Shown here one piece after another: positions 50,269 to 63,296 of a DNA stretch of 64,000 nucleotides. The stretch spans positions 2,418,001-2,482,000 of the forward strand of contig JAQFVV010012446.1 of NCBI GenBank assembly GCA_028023455.1. The letters run 5' to 3'. Under the pieces are notes generated by a model. That model saw only the letters and a list, made by a program, of their open reading frames with translations, made no database searches and was not told where the DNA came from. The position numbers were made by a program, and so were the translations under genes. This DNA comes from Epiperipatus broadwayi (lineage: Eukaryota > Onychophora > Udeonychophora > Euonychophora > Peripatidae). Every line of letters starts with the position of its first letter. The first letter of the stretch is position 1.

Positions 50269-50892
50269 ATGAAAATAAAGACTGATTACAATGAGTTAGA
50301 AGAAGTTAACAGTTACAAATACCTTGGTCAGACTATTAATACAGATGAAAACATAATGGATGAAATTAATCATAGAATTAAACTTGGTTGGAGTGCTTTT
50401 GGTAGAAATAACTTGATACTAAAAGGAAATATGCTTATGGGTTTGAAAAGGAAGTTTTTTAATAAATGTGTTTTGCCAGTTCTTACTTATGGATCTGAGA
50501 TTTGGACACTTAATAGAAGAGCAATACAGAGACTTCAGACCACTCAAAGAAGTATGGAGAGATGCATGTTGGGAGTAACAAGAAGTGATCGAAAACGCAA
50601 TGTATGGATAAGAGAACAAACAGGTGTTACTGATCTCATTGAGAAAATTAAAAGACTGAAGTGGAGTTGGGCTGGACATATTGCTAGAAGATATGATAAT
50701 AGATGGACAATTGAAATTTTGAACTGGATTCCAAGAGATTGTAAAAGACCCAGAAAGAGACCGCATGTGAAATGGATGGATGAAATAAGAAACTGTGCAG
50801 GGGTGGTGTGGAGAAGCGAAGCTAAAGATAGGAAAAGATGCATTGAACTTGGAGAGACCTTCATCCTGCAGTGGATTGATAATGGTTCGTGA
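50269..50892 (+). pseudogene. RTE ORF2 C-terminal region
   Basis: 207 intact codons. SYKYLGQTI (15-23) follows the RT; LTYGSEIWTL (72-81), TTQRSMERCMLGVT (91-104), WSWAGHIARR (132-141) and RPHVKWMDEIR (164-174) are the standard landmarks of RTE/CR1-like C-termini. It ends 5 bp before the GATGAT tail. The true frame connects upstream to the RT but is cut by a frameshift at about 50250. Confidence 0.85.
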
Positions 50893-51043
50893 TGATGATA
50901 TAATAAACCTGTATTTCAGTTACTTATAAACCTTTAAAAAACTATAATAATTAGGTTGTCTATATTTTGATTGCATGGCACGCCAATCATTCAATAAATA
51001 TTTTTTGGAAATTTTTGGCACGTAAAAAGGTTCACCACCATTA

Positions 51044-51536
51044 CTCTACATCACAATGAAGATAAACTATTGAAAGATCATGTGATGTTATTGTTTGCCT
51101 ACGCTTAGAAAACCAAGCCATTATTATCATCTAATATTACAACTATAATATATTAAATAATTTTCACATAATAATATTTATTTTTAGAATACTTCCGTAT
51201 TTTTTGTAATCATAAATAATTTTTAATATATGACCGTTAAATTTAGCATTTTTTCCAATACAACAATTTATTATTATTACTATTAATATTAGTTCTCTTC
51301 AAGTAGAAAAATAAAGAACATAAATCATACTTTGTAAAAATCATTGCTTCAACTCTCTATTCAATCTTTTTGAAAACGGAAGAAGAAAAATCTATAATTG
51401 TTATTATTTATATCTTGGTAATATTTAATATTTTATAAGAAATTGTATAACATTTATCAATATTAATAATTTGTGTTTATATATATAGAAAAAAATTACT
51501 ATCAACATGAGTTAAGAATTTTTTGTAAAATTAACT
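51044..51536. other. Unassigned AT-rich DNA
   Basis: Nothing recognised. Confidence 0.4.
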
Positions 51537-51650
51537 AAAAAAAAAAAAAAATAGAATGGCTTTTATTGCTTGGGATTTCATAAGTAGCATGAAAGCCGGA
51601 AGTACCTAACCGGAAATCGATCTCTACCACTACAGTAAACTGCGCAGGTC
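51537..51650 (-). repeat. SINE-B copy, antisense
   Basis: On the minus strand GTAGTGGTAGAGATCGATTT begins the tRNA-like head, and CTTATGAAATCCCAAGCAAT, AAAAGCCATT and poly-T form the family tail. Confidence 0.65.
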
Positions 51651-52260
51651 TGTGAAATTTAATTATTATAATATAAATGTCAATGTAATACACGAATTAC
51701 ATTTATAATCAATTATCACTAATGAAGTTAAATTAATACGGATATGTTAGCTTAAGAAAATAAAATATTCACTTTAACATTATATACAAAAAAAAAAATT
51801 ATTAAGGTACTATGAAACCAATTGTTTCCACACGGAAATTAGACTTCATCTTTATGAAATTTCTGATCAAAGACACCAAATTATGAAAAATATGAATAAA
51901 CTGTTAGTATAAATTTTAGAAGTCTTGAAAAGTCGTCATGTCAGAATAACAATCCTAGGCTCTCGAAGTGAAAAATGATTATCTAGTGTTAAAAGGCTTA
52001 ATTAATAACACCACTAGGAATACTATCAACCGACTGAAATCTCTACAGGTTGCTTTATGATATTTTGTTAACACCTAAGCCATCTAAAAAGAAAAAAAAA
52101 TCCATATACTAAATAAATAGCAATAATAATTTGCAGAATTGCTTAACTTATATTAATAGCAGCAATAGAGAAATGATAAAAATAGATCGTGAATTGGATA
52201 CTTAATAATAACAGGTTTGTTTATAAAATAAACCTTATTAATAACAAATTACATACAAGT
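51651..52260. other. Unassigned AT-rich DNA
   Basis: Nothing recognised. Confidence 0.4.
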
Positions 52261-52582
52261 CATTAATCATTTTCAATATGATCCACTGCAGGGTGAAGTT
52301 TTTCCTAATTCAATCCATCTTCTCCGATCTCCAGCCTCTTCTCAGATAACCTAAGCACACTCCCTTATTTCGTCTATCCATTTCACATGTGGCCTTTTTC
52401 TAGGTCTTTTATAATCTCTTGGAATCTAGTTTAACATTTCAATTACTAGCAATATGTCCAGCCTAATTCAACTTCAGTCTCCTAATTGTTTTAATGATAT
52501 CCATAACACCTATTTGTTCACTCACCCATGTCTTTCATTTTCAATCTCTTCTTGTTATTCCTAATACGTTTCTCTCCATACT

Positions 52583-52957
52583 TCACTGAGTGCTCTGAAG
52601 TTTCTGTATTGTTCTTTTGTTAAATGCCCAAGTCTCAGATCCATAAGTAAGAACTGGTAAAACACATTTATTAAAAACCTTCCTTTTCAAACACATAGAT
52701 ATATTCACTTTTAATATTAAGTTATTTCTACCAAAAGCACCCCATCGAAGTTTAATCCTATGATTAATTTCATCCATTATGTTTCCATCTGTAATAATAA
52801 TCTCACCAAGATAGTTGTCATTGTTTACTTCTTCTAACTCATTCTTATCAATTTTTAATTCCATTTTTTGAGAAAATGCATTGAACATAACTATAGTCTT
52901 TTTAACATTTATTTTTAATCCTACTTTCTTACTTTCATTTGATAACTCTTGCAACAT
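52583..52957 (-). pseudogene. RTE RT end and C-terminal region
   Basis: 124 codons: LQELSNESKKVGLKINVKKT (after the FADD block), DNYLGEI, RNNLILKVN and LTYGSETWAFNKRTIQKLQS. This joins in one frame what is split in the copy at 50.2 kb. Confidence 0.8.
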
Positions 52958-53047
52958 TTTTTGAAGCTCTAAAACATTATTTGCAAAATAACTACATCAT
53001 CTGCAAAATGTAGATGACTTAAATAATTTCAATTTACTTTTACTCCC

Positions 53048-53305
53048 TTAGCTTTCCATTTTAATCCACAAAATACTTCTTGCAAAACTGCTATAAAAAG
53101 TTTCGAGATAGGACGTCATTCTGTTGAAACCCTTCCAAGTATCATTACATAATCTAATTATTGTTGATGCATTTTTATAAATATTCTTCAAAATATGACA
53201 ATATCCTAGATCTATACTTTGATGATCCAATGCTTTAATCACTGAAGAAATGCTTATAGAATCAAATGCCTTTTTATAATCTACAAATGCAAAGTATAAT
53301 GGCAA
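53048..53305 (-). pseudogene. RTE RT motif A segment
   Basis: 85 codons with LYFAFVDYKKAFDSISISSV (motif A) and RLCNDT, ending in FARSILWIKMES. Frame shifts on both sides. Confidence 0.78.
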
Positions 53306-53952
53306 CTCGTATTCATTGATTCTTTCTATAACTTCTCTTGGACGTGATCCACTGAACTAAAACCACTTTTAAACCCAGTTTGGTCTTTTGATTGATTTAA
53401 AATTCAAAGATTGCTGTAGACGATTTGTAATTCTTTTGGCAAAAATTTTGTATAAAACGAATAAAAGACTGATAGATCTTATCCTTTTTTAAATATTAAT
53501 ATTAGTAATGCATTCTTCCAATCATCTGTTACATCTTTCTCACTTTGATATTTGGGATACAGCTTTGCTAAAAAATTATATTTCCTTACCTGCTTCCTTT
53601 AAGATTTCAAATATAATTCCACCATTACCTGGAGCTTTTGTCTTCATAAATTTAATTTCATGTCTCACTTCTTCATTTAAAATCCTGGGTTCAAAAGATA
53701 TAATAGTTATAGAAAGTACTTTTCCTCGTTCTTTATTGCTATATAGTTGTTAATAGAACTCTTCTACACATTTACCTCTTTTTTAGTAATAGTTCCATCT
53801 TTTTTTCTTATTGCAGAAATGTCTTTTTACACTCTTGAGACATTTATTCTCTTCTATAGCTTTCCTTACTAGTTCACAATTATACTTTCTTATATTATTA
53901 TCAACTTTTTTTTGCCTCAGTGCTTCTTAATGCATCATTTATATATTTTTTC

Positions 53953-54559
53953 TTATTCCTTTTTTTCTCTCATAAATTGCCTTTTCTCAGAAGAAATTTT
54001 ACTTGACAATTGCTGCTTTGTTGCAGTTTTAAAAAGTGTAGCCATTATCTTCCTATTGATTTTGTTCAAAGCTGAATTCTGTTCAAAATCTGTTAATGTT
54101 TGAAAACAATTTGCAAGATCTAATCTAAAGTCATTGGAATGTTTCTGAAGATTAGGAATATCAACTGTGAATATTGTTTTTCTTAACAATTTTTGTCTCT
54201 CATGCATTAACATGTATCTTACATCTTACTAATCAATGATCACTTCTTGTGTTGAATCTATTAAGAACATTACAATCTTGAAATACATATTTTGTGTTAG
54301 TCAAAATATAATACAATTCTGCTGTACCTTTATTTGGATGTTTTGATGTCCATTTTGCATTTAACATTTCTGAAAACTTCACAAGTTTATGTCCTCTCTC
54401 ATTTCTATCACCACAACCAAATTTACATATAGAAAGTTCATCTTTCAATTGTTCACCAATTCTAGCATTAAAGTCTCCCATGACAATTTTAAAATGTTGT
54501 TTGGCCTGATCAAAAGCCTTTTGTACATTTGTATAAAAATCCTCTACCTTCTTCATCAT
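53953..54559 (-). pseudogene. RTE endonuclease C-part and linker
   Basis: Two adjoining open segments. 54233-54559 has AFDQAKQHFKIVMGDFNARI (catalytic D-x-N) and TAELYYILTNTK. 53953-54213 is the Lys-rich linker ISSEKRQFMREKKE. One frameshift lies between them. Confidence 0.8.
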
Positions 54560-55534
54560 AATGAGAACTTGTTGGGGTACAAACCTGAATTATCTGCATT
54601 TGATATCTGTGATTAAGTTAAATAATTCATCTTGAAAATTTGTCTGATACATAATCAATCTTCGCAATGCTGTTCTTCAACTTTTTACTTATAATGAATC
54701 CTATTCCACTTGTAATTCCAATGTTTGTTCCTTTGTAAAACAGTACTTGCCTACTTTTTAAACCAATTGTCTTTTCGCATTTTCTTCTAATTCATAAAGT
54801 CCAATAATGTCCTATTTAATATGGGACAGTTCTTTTTCCAATTCTTGCAATTTTCCTTCACTTGAAAGTGATCTACAGTATGTATCTAAATAAAAGGTTG
54901 TCATCAAATGATAGCCTTGGTCCACAATCAGGAGATCTTAGCACCCTTTGCCTTCAGGCATCAACTGCTGCATTGGCTGATGACTTTACTGCCTCCTGAG
55001 AATAAGGGACATGATTTATTTTTGTCTGACATGATTGTAAATATCTATTAGAAGAGAAAAAAATCCACATTCGTTCTGCCTTCAAGAAAACTCAACTGAT
55101 ATTTCAGTTAAGAGCTATCAGGAAACTGAGAAGAAAGACCGTGGTGTTTCTTGATCTTAAACTTAGAGATAAAAAGTCAATAAACTCATCATGCTGGCCT
55201 GCATCTTGGTAAGCATCCCATCCATGTTTGTATACTATATGAATAATCACATACTAATAACAGCTTCAAAGACAAGAACTATAGTATGAATATTAGAAAT
55301 TTGACCTGCTCAGTTACTTTAAGGCCTCCAAGAGAAAAAAAGAATTTGCATGACATATGATACACAGCTTAGAAAAATATAATCATTACGAGTAATTTTT
55401 GAGAGAAAATTAAAATGATACCACTTTATGTAGATGAATGTATAGTTTATATGCTTTGTACTGTTGTAAGGTAATGTACAACTAAAAAAACTGTTCTCTT
55501 AAATTTTGCTTATTAAGACTTCTAGATAAATATT

Positions 55535-56575
55535 TTCATAATCATAGCCACCACTATCATATTAGGCAGAATTGGTTTTAAGCCACTAAACATCACATGA
55601 TCACCATTTCCTATTCTTGCTTATAACTGTTATTAAAACAGGCAAAACTCTATATACATATTGCCACTCAGGGCAAGCCAGAGTAATCAATTGATAACAG
55701 AAGGCTTGTGCATAAAACCCCAATCTAGTGTCTACTCATCCAATATCCCCAGACTAGTTTCTGGCTTGTGTGCTTTGTCAATGAGGAGCCTTGAATCTGA
55801 CAGCACTGCATCTAGATCTTAGAATCTAATGTAACCCTCCAGCAGCTACTTTTTATCTCTACTTAACTACAAAACTAAGAGTCTTAAATTGAAAACACCA
55901 TAATATTTTCAATCCAAGCTCATTAGCTTATATAGTCATATAAGTCTAAATTCATTTCAGTACCTATACATTTTGGTGACTTTGGTTCTTTAATAACCAT
56001 AACCACCACTATCCTATTAGGCAGGATTGGTTTTAAGTCATTAAACATCACATGATCACCATTTCCTTTGCTTGATTATAACTATTATTAAAACAGGCAA
56101 AACTAATGCCTACCCATCCAATATCCCAGACTAGTTTCTGGCTTGTGCCTTCATCAGTGAGAAGCCTTGGATTTGAGAGCACTGCATCTAGATCTTAGGA
56201 TCTAATGCAACACTCCAGTAGCCATCTTTTTCTCTACTTATCTACAAAACTATGAGTCTTTAAATTGAAAACAGTATAATATTTTCAATTCAACTCATTA
56301 GCTTATTTAGTCATATAGGGTTGCATTAGATCCTAAGATCTAAGCGCAGTGCTCTCAGATCCAAGGCTCCTCACTGACAAAGGTCACAAGCTGGAAACTA
56401 GTCTGGGGATATTAAATGAGTAGGCACTAGAGGGGGGTTTTATGCACAAGACTTGCATCCATTGATTATTCCGGCATGCATTGAGTGGCAATACATATAG
56501 AGAGTTTTGCCTGTTTTAATGACAGTTGTAAGAAAACATAGGAAATGGTGATTATGTGATGTTTAATGGCTTAAA
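55535..56575. mobile_element. Composite foldback family F (copy 6)
   Basis: TATTAAAACAGGCAAAACTC starts blocks at about 55631 and 56085, and AGAGTTTTGCCTGTTTTAAT closes it at about 56501. The CCACTATC-TATTAGGCAG block and the AAACATCACATGATCACC block occur twice. The CTGGAAACTAGTCTGGGGAT part is antisense to the earlier CCCCAGACTAGTTTCTGG. It appears to be nested or tandemly inverted units of one family. Confidence 0.7.
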
Positions 56576-57288
56576 AATTATAGACTTATAATCAAGTTAT
56601 TCTATTATAGAATATCAAAAGTAAATAAATAACGATAGAACTTTTTTTTGGAAAAATGTAGAATATAACACATAAGTTATCAACATTATTAATATGTTTA
56701 GTATAGAAATATTATGGGATGTCTTAATAATTACAAAGTTTAAGGTGAAAGATACTATTTTATAATAGTAAATAATTTTGAAGTGTCGATTATTTACTTC
56801 TCTTATAAATATTTTTTGTTGTTAATTTTTTAATTTTAAATTTTATAATCTGTTCAAATATATTTTTTAATATAATATTTGTAAATTTTTTGAATTTTAT
56901 ATTGTTATAATAAATTGTTGATGTTGTTTCATAATTAACGAAGAATCTGTAGTTTCTTTTCTTATTATGTCCTAGTTATTATGCAACATCCGCATTGGAC
57001 CAATTAAATGTATTTAAGGTATTATTTCACATAATCTAAACGAAATAATTAATAACAAAACATATTGTTGTCGTTAAAGATATTTTATCTTGGATATAAA
57101 AATTGAATAATGCAAATTGACTCAATGATCATAAAAAAGATTAATATTTAAAATACTATATTAAAAATCGATAATTAGATCTAATACATAATAAAAATGA
57201 TTTTAAAATTTATTTATGATAATAAATTCTAATTATTATTAATTCATAATTTTAATTTAATTTTAGTTTAGCTTATAAGTAAATTAGT
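56576..57288. other. Unassigned AT-rich DNA
   Basis: Nothing recognised. Confidence 0.4.
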
Positions 57289-57393
57289 TTTTTTTTTCTC
57301 ATGTGTCAAAGCATCGGCTGAGAAACGAACCCACAAACCCGGGACAACTGCATGTAAGGCTACTGTGCTGACCACTTGACCCCAGTGCTTGAC
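57289..57393 (-). repeat. SINE-A copy, antisense
   Basis: On the minus strand GGTCAAGTGGTCAGCACAGT heads the unit, GGGTTCGTTTCTCAGC is the B-box region, and GATGCTTTGACACATGAG plus poly-A is the tail shared with the copy at 4.55 kb. Confidence 0.72.
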
Positions 57394-57976
57394 TACAAGT
57401 AAATTAGTTAATAAATTTTAAAAGAGAAGGATTAGTGAGTATAGTTGTTTTCTTGATTATTATTATTTTTATATAGCTAGATGTATGGAAAATCCTTCAT
57501 TACATGTAATTATATCAATTAATTTATTACTTTAAAAATAATAATAATGATCTGAGATTTTAATTGTGTTATGAAATATTATTCAACGAGAGTTAGAATT
57601 ATTTTATTAAATAAAGGAATATAAAATAGTGTTATAGTTCAATTTAATTTAAGAAATGTTAGTATTAAAAAAAATTATTTCTTAAGTGTGAGTCATGGAG
57701 TATCACTAATATTTTAGGAAATAGAGTGTATTGATATTCCTACGCCATGCTTTAAATAAAATGTCTCATAATTTGTAAATTATTAAATCATTTATTAAGG
57801 TTAATATATGTCAGCTGAGCAAGGAGGAATTATTTTATAGTGTTGGGTAGGATACAATATATATATATCAGGAACAAAGCATGCATGTATTGAACGGAAT
57901 GAGTGCTTCTGTAGAAAAATTCACTAAAACTTTCCAAAGCTTTAATTAAAATTCAATTAAAAAAATTCACTTTCAA

Positions 57977-58391
57977 TTTTTTTTTTAGTAACAGCTGAAT
58001 TGTTTTTATATATGTAGGAAGGAACTGGAATGAACTCGACTAATTCATTCTCGCTAATTATACGAAGTTCAAACAATGCTAAGATTTCATTTACAGTTAA
58101 AACTTTTACGAATGTTAAAAGAATTTGGAAGATAAAAATATAATATCTATATTTAAACTAATCACATTCTGATTATAATGAACAATTCAAATTCATTATA
58201 TTTTTGTATGGAATTACTCTTGTCTCAATTTTTTTTAGCAACAGCTGAATTGTTTTTATATACATAGGAAGGAAATGGAATAAACTCGACTAACTCATTC
58301 TCACTGATTACAAGAAGTTCAAACAATGCTAAGATGTAATTTACAGTTAAAACTTTTACAAATGTTAAAAGGATTAGGAAGATAAAAATAT
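57977..58391. repeat. Direct repeat pair, units about 165 bp, 250 bp apart
   Basis: AACAGCTGAATTGTTTTTAT starts at 57990 and 58240. Both units continue with a TAGGAAGGAA(C/A)TGGAAT block and end in GGAAGATAAAAATATA. About 85 bp of unrelated DNA separate them. Confidence 0.8.
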
Positions 58392-58760
58392 ATTGATAAT
58401 ATATTTTCTGATTTACTGATAAGAGAGTTTCAGATTTTTTTAGATGTGTGTAATATATATATTAGATGATATTATGTAAAAATTGTTCTGGCAAATGAAA
58501 TAAAAAACATTATTAAAAAAAGAAATGTGCTTCTGTTTCTAAAAAGTCACACTTCATCACTGATATATATATATAAATCGAAGATTTTCACAGGCTACAG
58601 ATATAAATGAAGTACTATCTGGGTACATATATATATAATTTATTTAATATATATATAATCCAATGTTTTGACCAGGTCACACTGGTTATCATTGTAGAGG
58701 CGCTGTAAGCACTGATGTATAAATATATAATAAACATTGTTTTTTACACTTATATTTTAA

Positions 58761-59461
58761 TATTTACTAAGGCAATAAACCTTTAAACATGTGCACTTGA
58801 AAATGCGATGGTAGGGACCTCTACAGGTCTTAACCACAAGATTACATGTTGGAAGAAAAGAGGGGAACCCTTCTTTACTTCAACCTACTTTCTATATAAA
58901 TAGATGAAGCTGAAGCAGTTAGAACTGAGAGCGTGAAGCTATTCATACTTCACTGATTAAGCCCACAATTCCTATTACCCATTAGTACTCGTGAAATCTT
59001 TGGATTTACAACAAGTCAATGGAAAGATCTTATAGTTAGGTTTATTGCCTTAGTAAATATTACTTACGTAATCAATGTGCATTAAATAAATTTATAATTA
59101 CAACTTTAAATTATCATAATAGATCTCTAACTATAAGATCTTTCCACTGACTTGTTGTAAATCGAAAGATTTCATGAGTACTAATGGGTAATAGGAATTG
59201 TGGGCTTAATCAGTGAAGTATTGAATAGCTTACTCAGTTTTAACAGCTTCAGCTTCACCTATTTATATAGAAAGTAGGTTGAAGTAAAGAAGGGTTCCTC
59301 CTGGGTTCCCCTCTTTTCTTCCAATGTATAAGCTTGTGGTTAAGACCTGTAGAGGTCCCTATCTTCACATTTTCAAGTGCACATGTTTAAAGGTTTATTG
59401 CCTTAGTAAATATTACTTACGTAATCAATGTGTGTTAAATAAATTTATAATTACAACTTTA
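58761..59461 (+). mobile_element. Palindromic foldback family A (copy 2, large), 13-bp TSD
   Basis: Arms of about 275-290 bp (58761-59036 and 59120-59413) are mirrored almost throughout, from TTTACTAAGGCAATAAACCT inward to GATCTTATAGTTAG. The right-hand tail ATTACTTACGTAATCAATGT.. is also found in the centre (59047-59110), so the spacer is an extra tail copy. ACTTATATTTTAA flanks at 58748-58760 and 59462-59474. Non-coding. Confidence 0.87.
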
Positions 59462-59564
59462 ACTTATATTTTAAATAAATTATACATTGATGTATTTAGA
59501 TAATACTTCATTTATATATATTAAAGTAAGTAATAAACACATCATTTAAAATTGAATTCTTATA

Positions 59565-59918
59565 GAGCTAGATTGTTTAACAAAAATGGAATTACAAAAT
59601 ATCTGAATACTAAAAAATAATAGAAATAAAAAATATTTTATAAAAATGCTTTTATTTGTCATGCACTAAAAAAAATAATTATTATTATTTCTTCAATCCC
59701 AATTGGAGTTTTTAGATTGAAGTTAAAATTAAAATGTGGTTCAGAGGGGGTGATCCACATAGGAATGGAATTAACTAATTTCTGGACTCTCTACACTTTT
59801 ATTTCAAGTTTAATCTAAAGGCTCCACTTTCTGTTGAAGAAACAATTATTTTTTAGGTTTATGGTGCATAACAAATAAAAGCATTTACTATAAAATATTT
59901 TTAATTTTTATTATATAC
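59565..59918. mobile_element. Foldback element, possible TSD
   Basis: Arms about 59625-59700 and 59840-59910 (AAATGCTTTTATTTGTCATG against GTGCATAACAAATAAAAGCA). ATTGAATTCTTATA at 59551 and TTTGAATTCTATA at 59919 may be a TSD with a one-base gap, leaving a left tail of about 60 nt. Confidence 0.55.
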
Positions 59919-60104
59919 TTTGAATTCTATACCTTTTATTTATCATATCATTTACAAGTTTCTCAAATACTTTATCAATACTATTTTTTATATCAAAACT
60001 TTATTCTAACAGTTTCGACTATCCTGCAGTCATCATCAGAGCTTTAATATTCAGATATATAACTAATATACTTATACAATATTCATATACATAATTAAAT
60101 ACAC

Positions 60105-61790
60105 AAAAGGAAGACGAAGAAAATTATATACCTTTTATTGCCAATTCATAGTTCTTTTTCGTACAATTTTACAAAACTTTAGATATTCAATTCTTAATGG
60201 CTCATTATAAAATATTTTCATACTCCTTTTTTTTTTCTTGTCTCAATTAAAAATTTATTAGGTAAATTGTTTTTTTTTTTGTACCAGCTATCTTTCTTTT
60301 GGTTTTTAAAAAGAATATTAATTACCTTGTTAGTGATTTCAGTAATTTTCAAAATCTTTTCAATATTTTAAAATGCTTAACAAATTCTAATTTAGATTCA
60401 TTGGAGTGGTTCTAATATTAAAAATACCAACTGTTTATGGTGTCTTTTTTAATAGTTTTCATCTCGATTTTTGCATTTACATACTCTCACATATCACGTA
60501 CATCCAGTGTCAAATCTATCAAGATTATAATCTCAAAATACATATTTCCTGCTAGTCAAAATAAGTATAATTCTTCTAACCATTTGGATGTTTTTATGTC
60601 TGCTTCTATTTAGCATTTATTTCAATGAAAGAATTCATAAAATATATATTTTTCTTTTTCTGCCATTTCCACAAATCTGTGTCCTTTCTCATTTCTATTA
60701 TCATAACCAAATTTATCCACAGCATTTTTAACTTCTTAACCATTTACAATTCTACCATTAAAGACTCTCATGATGTTTGATGTAATTAAAAGCATTTTGG
60801 ATAACTATATAAAAAAATCCTCTATTTCATCACAACAAGATCGTGTTTGGCTTAAACTTGAATTATCTGTACTTAGTATCTTTCATTAAGTTGAATAACT
60901 ATTCTTGTCAGTCCATTTGAAATGCTATCAATCTTCATAATATTATTCTTCACATTTATTTATAATGAATGCCATTCCAGTTGTGCTTCCAATATTTCTG
61001 TTTTTGTACTAAAATACGTTCACTTTTCAAATCAATTCTTTTTTACTTTTTTTTGTAATTTCACAAAGTTCAACAATTTACCATTTACTATGAGTAATAT
61101 TTACTGAGGCTATAACCTCGATAATATGCGTATAAAATGCGATAGTAGGGACCTCTACAGGTGTTTTAACCACAAGGGTTAAAACATCTGTAGAGGTCCC
61201 TACTATCGCATTTTAAAACACCTGTAGAGGTCCCTACTATCGCATTTTATACGCATATTATTGAGGTTATAGCCTAAGTAAATATTACTTACGTAATGTG
61301 CGTTTAATAAATTTATAATTACATTTACTATGAGATAATTATTTTTCTAATTAATGAAATCTTATTTTACCTGATGTGCAGTTCTAGAGAGTTAAAAAAG
61401 GATTATGTCAAATGACAGTCTCGGTCTGCAATTAGGAGATTCTTAGTATGCTCTCATTTTGGCTGCCAACCACTACCTTTATTTAAGACATCCTTCTGGG
61501 AATATGAGTTTGTCTATTATCATTGTAAATTTCCAAAAAAAATCATTCCCAGAAATGTATCTTGTTTAAATAAAACTAAATTGATACTTCAATTAAGAAT
61601 TATTAGGATCCCCGAAATGAAAATCAATAGTGTTTATAGGTCTTAAAGGCGGAAGTCAAAAGCTTATAAAATCTTCACACTGGACAAACATGTTGGTGAG
61701 CTGCCTATCCATGTTATTTATCATATAAATAATCACATAGTAATTGAACATTAGAAATGTGCCCCAATCTGTTTCTTGAAAGCTTTATGA
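60105..61790 (-). mobile_element. RTE-type LINE fragment (5' part), antisense
   Basis: It aligns by eye with 54.0-55.3 kb: linker (60120-60420), endonuclease D-x-N region (about 60720-60800), and 5' region with the TTGCAATTAGGAG and CTGGGAATATGAGTTTGTCT blocks (61420-61520). The RT and 3' part are absent. A family A palindrome interrupts it at 61095-61321. No long open frame remains. Confidence 0.7.
61095..61321 (+). mobile_element. Palindromic foldback family A (copy 3), 13-bp TSD
   Basis: GCGATAGTAGGGACCTCTAC appears once directly and twice in reverse, so one arm unit is duplicated. The ends are TAATATTTACTGAGGCTATA and GTGCGTTTAATAAATTTATA plus ATTA. CATTTACTATGAG flanks at 61082-61094 and 61322-61334. 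It sits in an RTE copy. Confidence 0.87.
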
Positions 61791-61829
61791 AGGATTCAGT
61801 TTACAGCAAACTCTAAAAGTATCCATTAC

Positions 61830-62196
61830 AAAAAATAAATAAATAATTAGAGGGGATTTGAACTGAGATTTTCAAACACCCTTAAGTCATCCACTCTATC
61901 TTATACAACCGATACACATGAACTATATGCATGTGGAAAAGACAAATGATCTCCAATATACATATTTCATGCTGAACCAACACTCGTCAGTTGGTCCAGA
62001 TTATCATCTCCCATACACAAATATAATAAGTGCTTGGTTTATATTAAGATGGCAAATCTTTAATTTTTAATGAACAGGTTTCAGTCTTCTCCACCCTTCA
62101 ACTTTTCAGTCATCCATATCATTGAAAATCTGATGATGGAATGCTCAAAGCCCTTGTTGATGTCAATATTATTGGCATACCCATGTTGACCTAAAG
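61830..62196 (-). repeat. SINE-C-like repeat, antisense
   Basis: The reverse of 46895-47283: CATACCCATGTTGACCTAAA at the right end, GATGATGGAATGCTCAAAG inside, and AGTTGGTCCAGATTATCATC. The left part GGGGATTTGAACTGAGATTT is a B-box region read backwards (better kept than in copies 1 and 2). Confidence 0.7.
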
Positions 62197-62659
62197 TCAC
62201 TCTGATTCCTCAAACATAGAACCTTAACACCATGTAAATACACAGACAAGAAATGGGTAGAATACAGGCCGAATCTGTAATATATGAATATAAGTATAGT
62301 ATATATATTTAAGCTAGATATAACTAGAGGGGATTTGTATATATATATATACTGTACTTGTAATCAAATATTAAAACATAAATAAATAACTTTTAGCATG
62401 CTTTCTTTTAATATACTTAATTCAATATAGGCTATTCAATCTTTATTTTAACAATCATATCCAAATAATTATTTTCTTTTCCATATACAGTATTATTATA
62501 TTTATGCTGTACCATTTAAGTTCGGGTATCTTTTATCTATTTTATCTTAACATCGGATGTTCTGTGTAATATACATATGCTACAATATATGCTACATAGT
62601 ATGTAGATTGAAACATATAATGCAGATATAGAAATCCTAATGTCTGCTATCTGTCTATT

Positions 62660-63296
<637 letters not shown>

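Larger units (their letters stand above)
47733..50897 (+). mobile_element. Full-length RTE-type LINE with 14-bp TSD
   Basis: 3165 bp flanked by ATATAATAAACCTG at 47719-47732 and 50898-50911. The insertion splits a SINE-C-like repeat whose other copy provides the empty site. Order: about 400 bp of 5' sequence, apurinic-type endonuclease, RT, and a basic C-terminal region. It ends with a short GATGAT tail, as expected for RTE elements. Several stops and frameshifts disable it, but it is the least decayed LINE here. Confidence 0.9.
43286..51043 (+). mobile_element. hAT (Charlie-like) DNA transposon remnant hosting later insertions
   Basis: The left end CAGGGGTGGCCAAACTTC is a typical Charlie-type hAT terminus. 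The right end AAAAAGGTTCACCACCATTA, preceded by TTTGGCACG, is its decayed partner. The transposase relic lies between (45250-46720). An RTE and two SINE-C-like repeats were inserted later and inflate the length. I do not see an 8-bp TSD. The right border is the weaker one. Confidence 0.6.
52262..55355 (-). mobile_element. RTE-type LINE, antisense, near full length
   Basis: It is collinear with the RTE at 47733-50897 from the 5' TCTTGGAGGCCTTAAAG block (55327 reversed) to the 3' CCTGCAGTGGAT block (52290 reversed). Endonuclease (about 54240-54900), linker (about 53800-54215), RT (about 52990-53760) and C-terminal part (52340-52957) are all visible but frameshifted. No clear GATGAT tail or TSD is seen. 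Confidence 0.85.
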
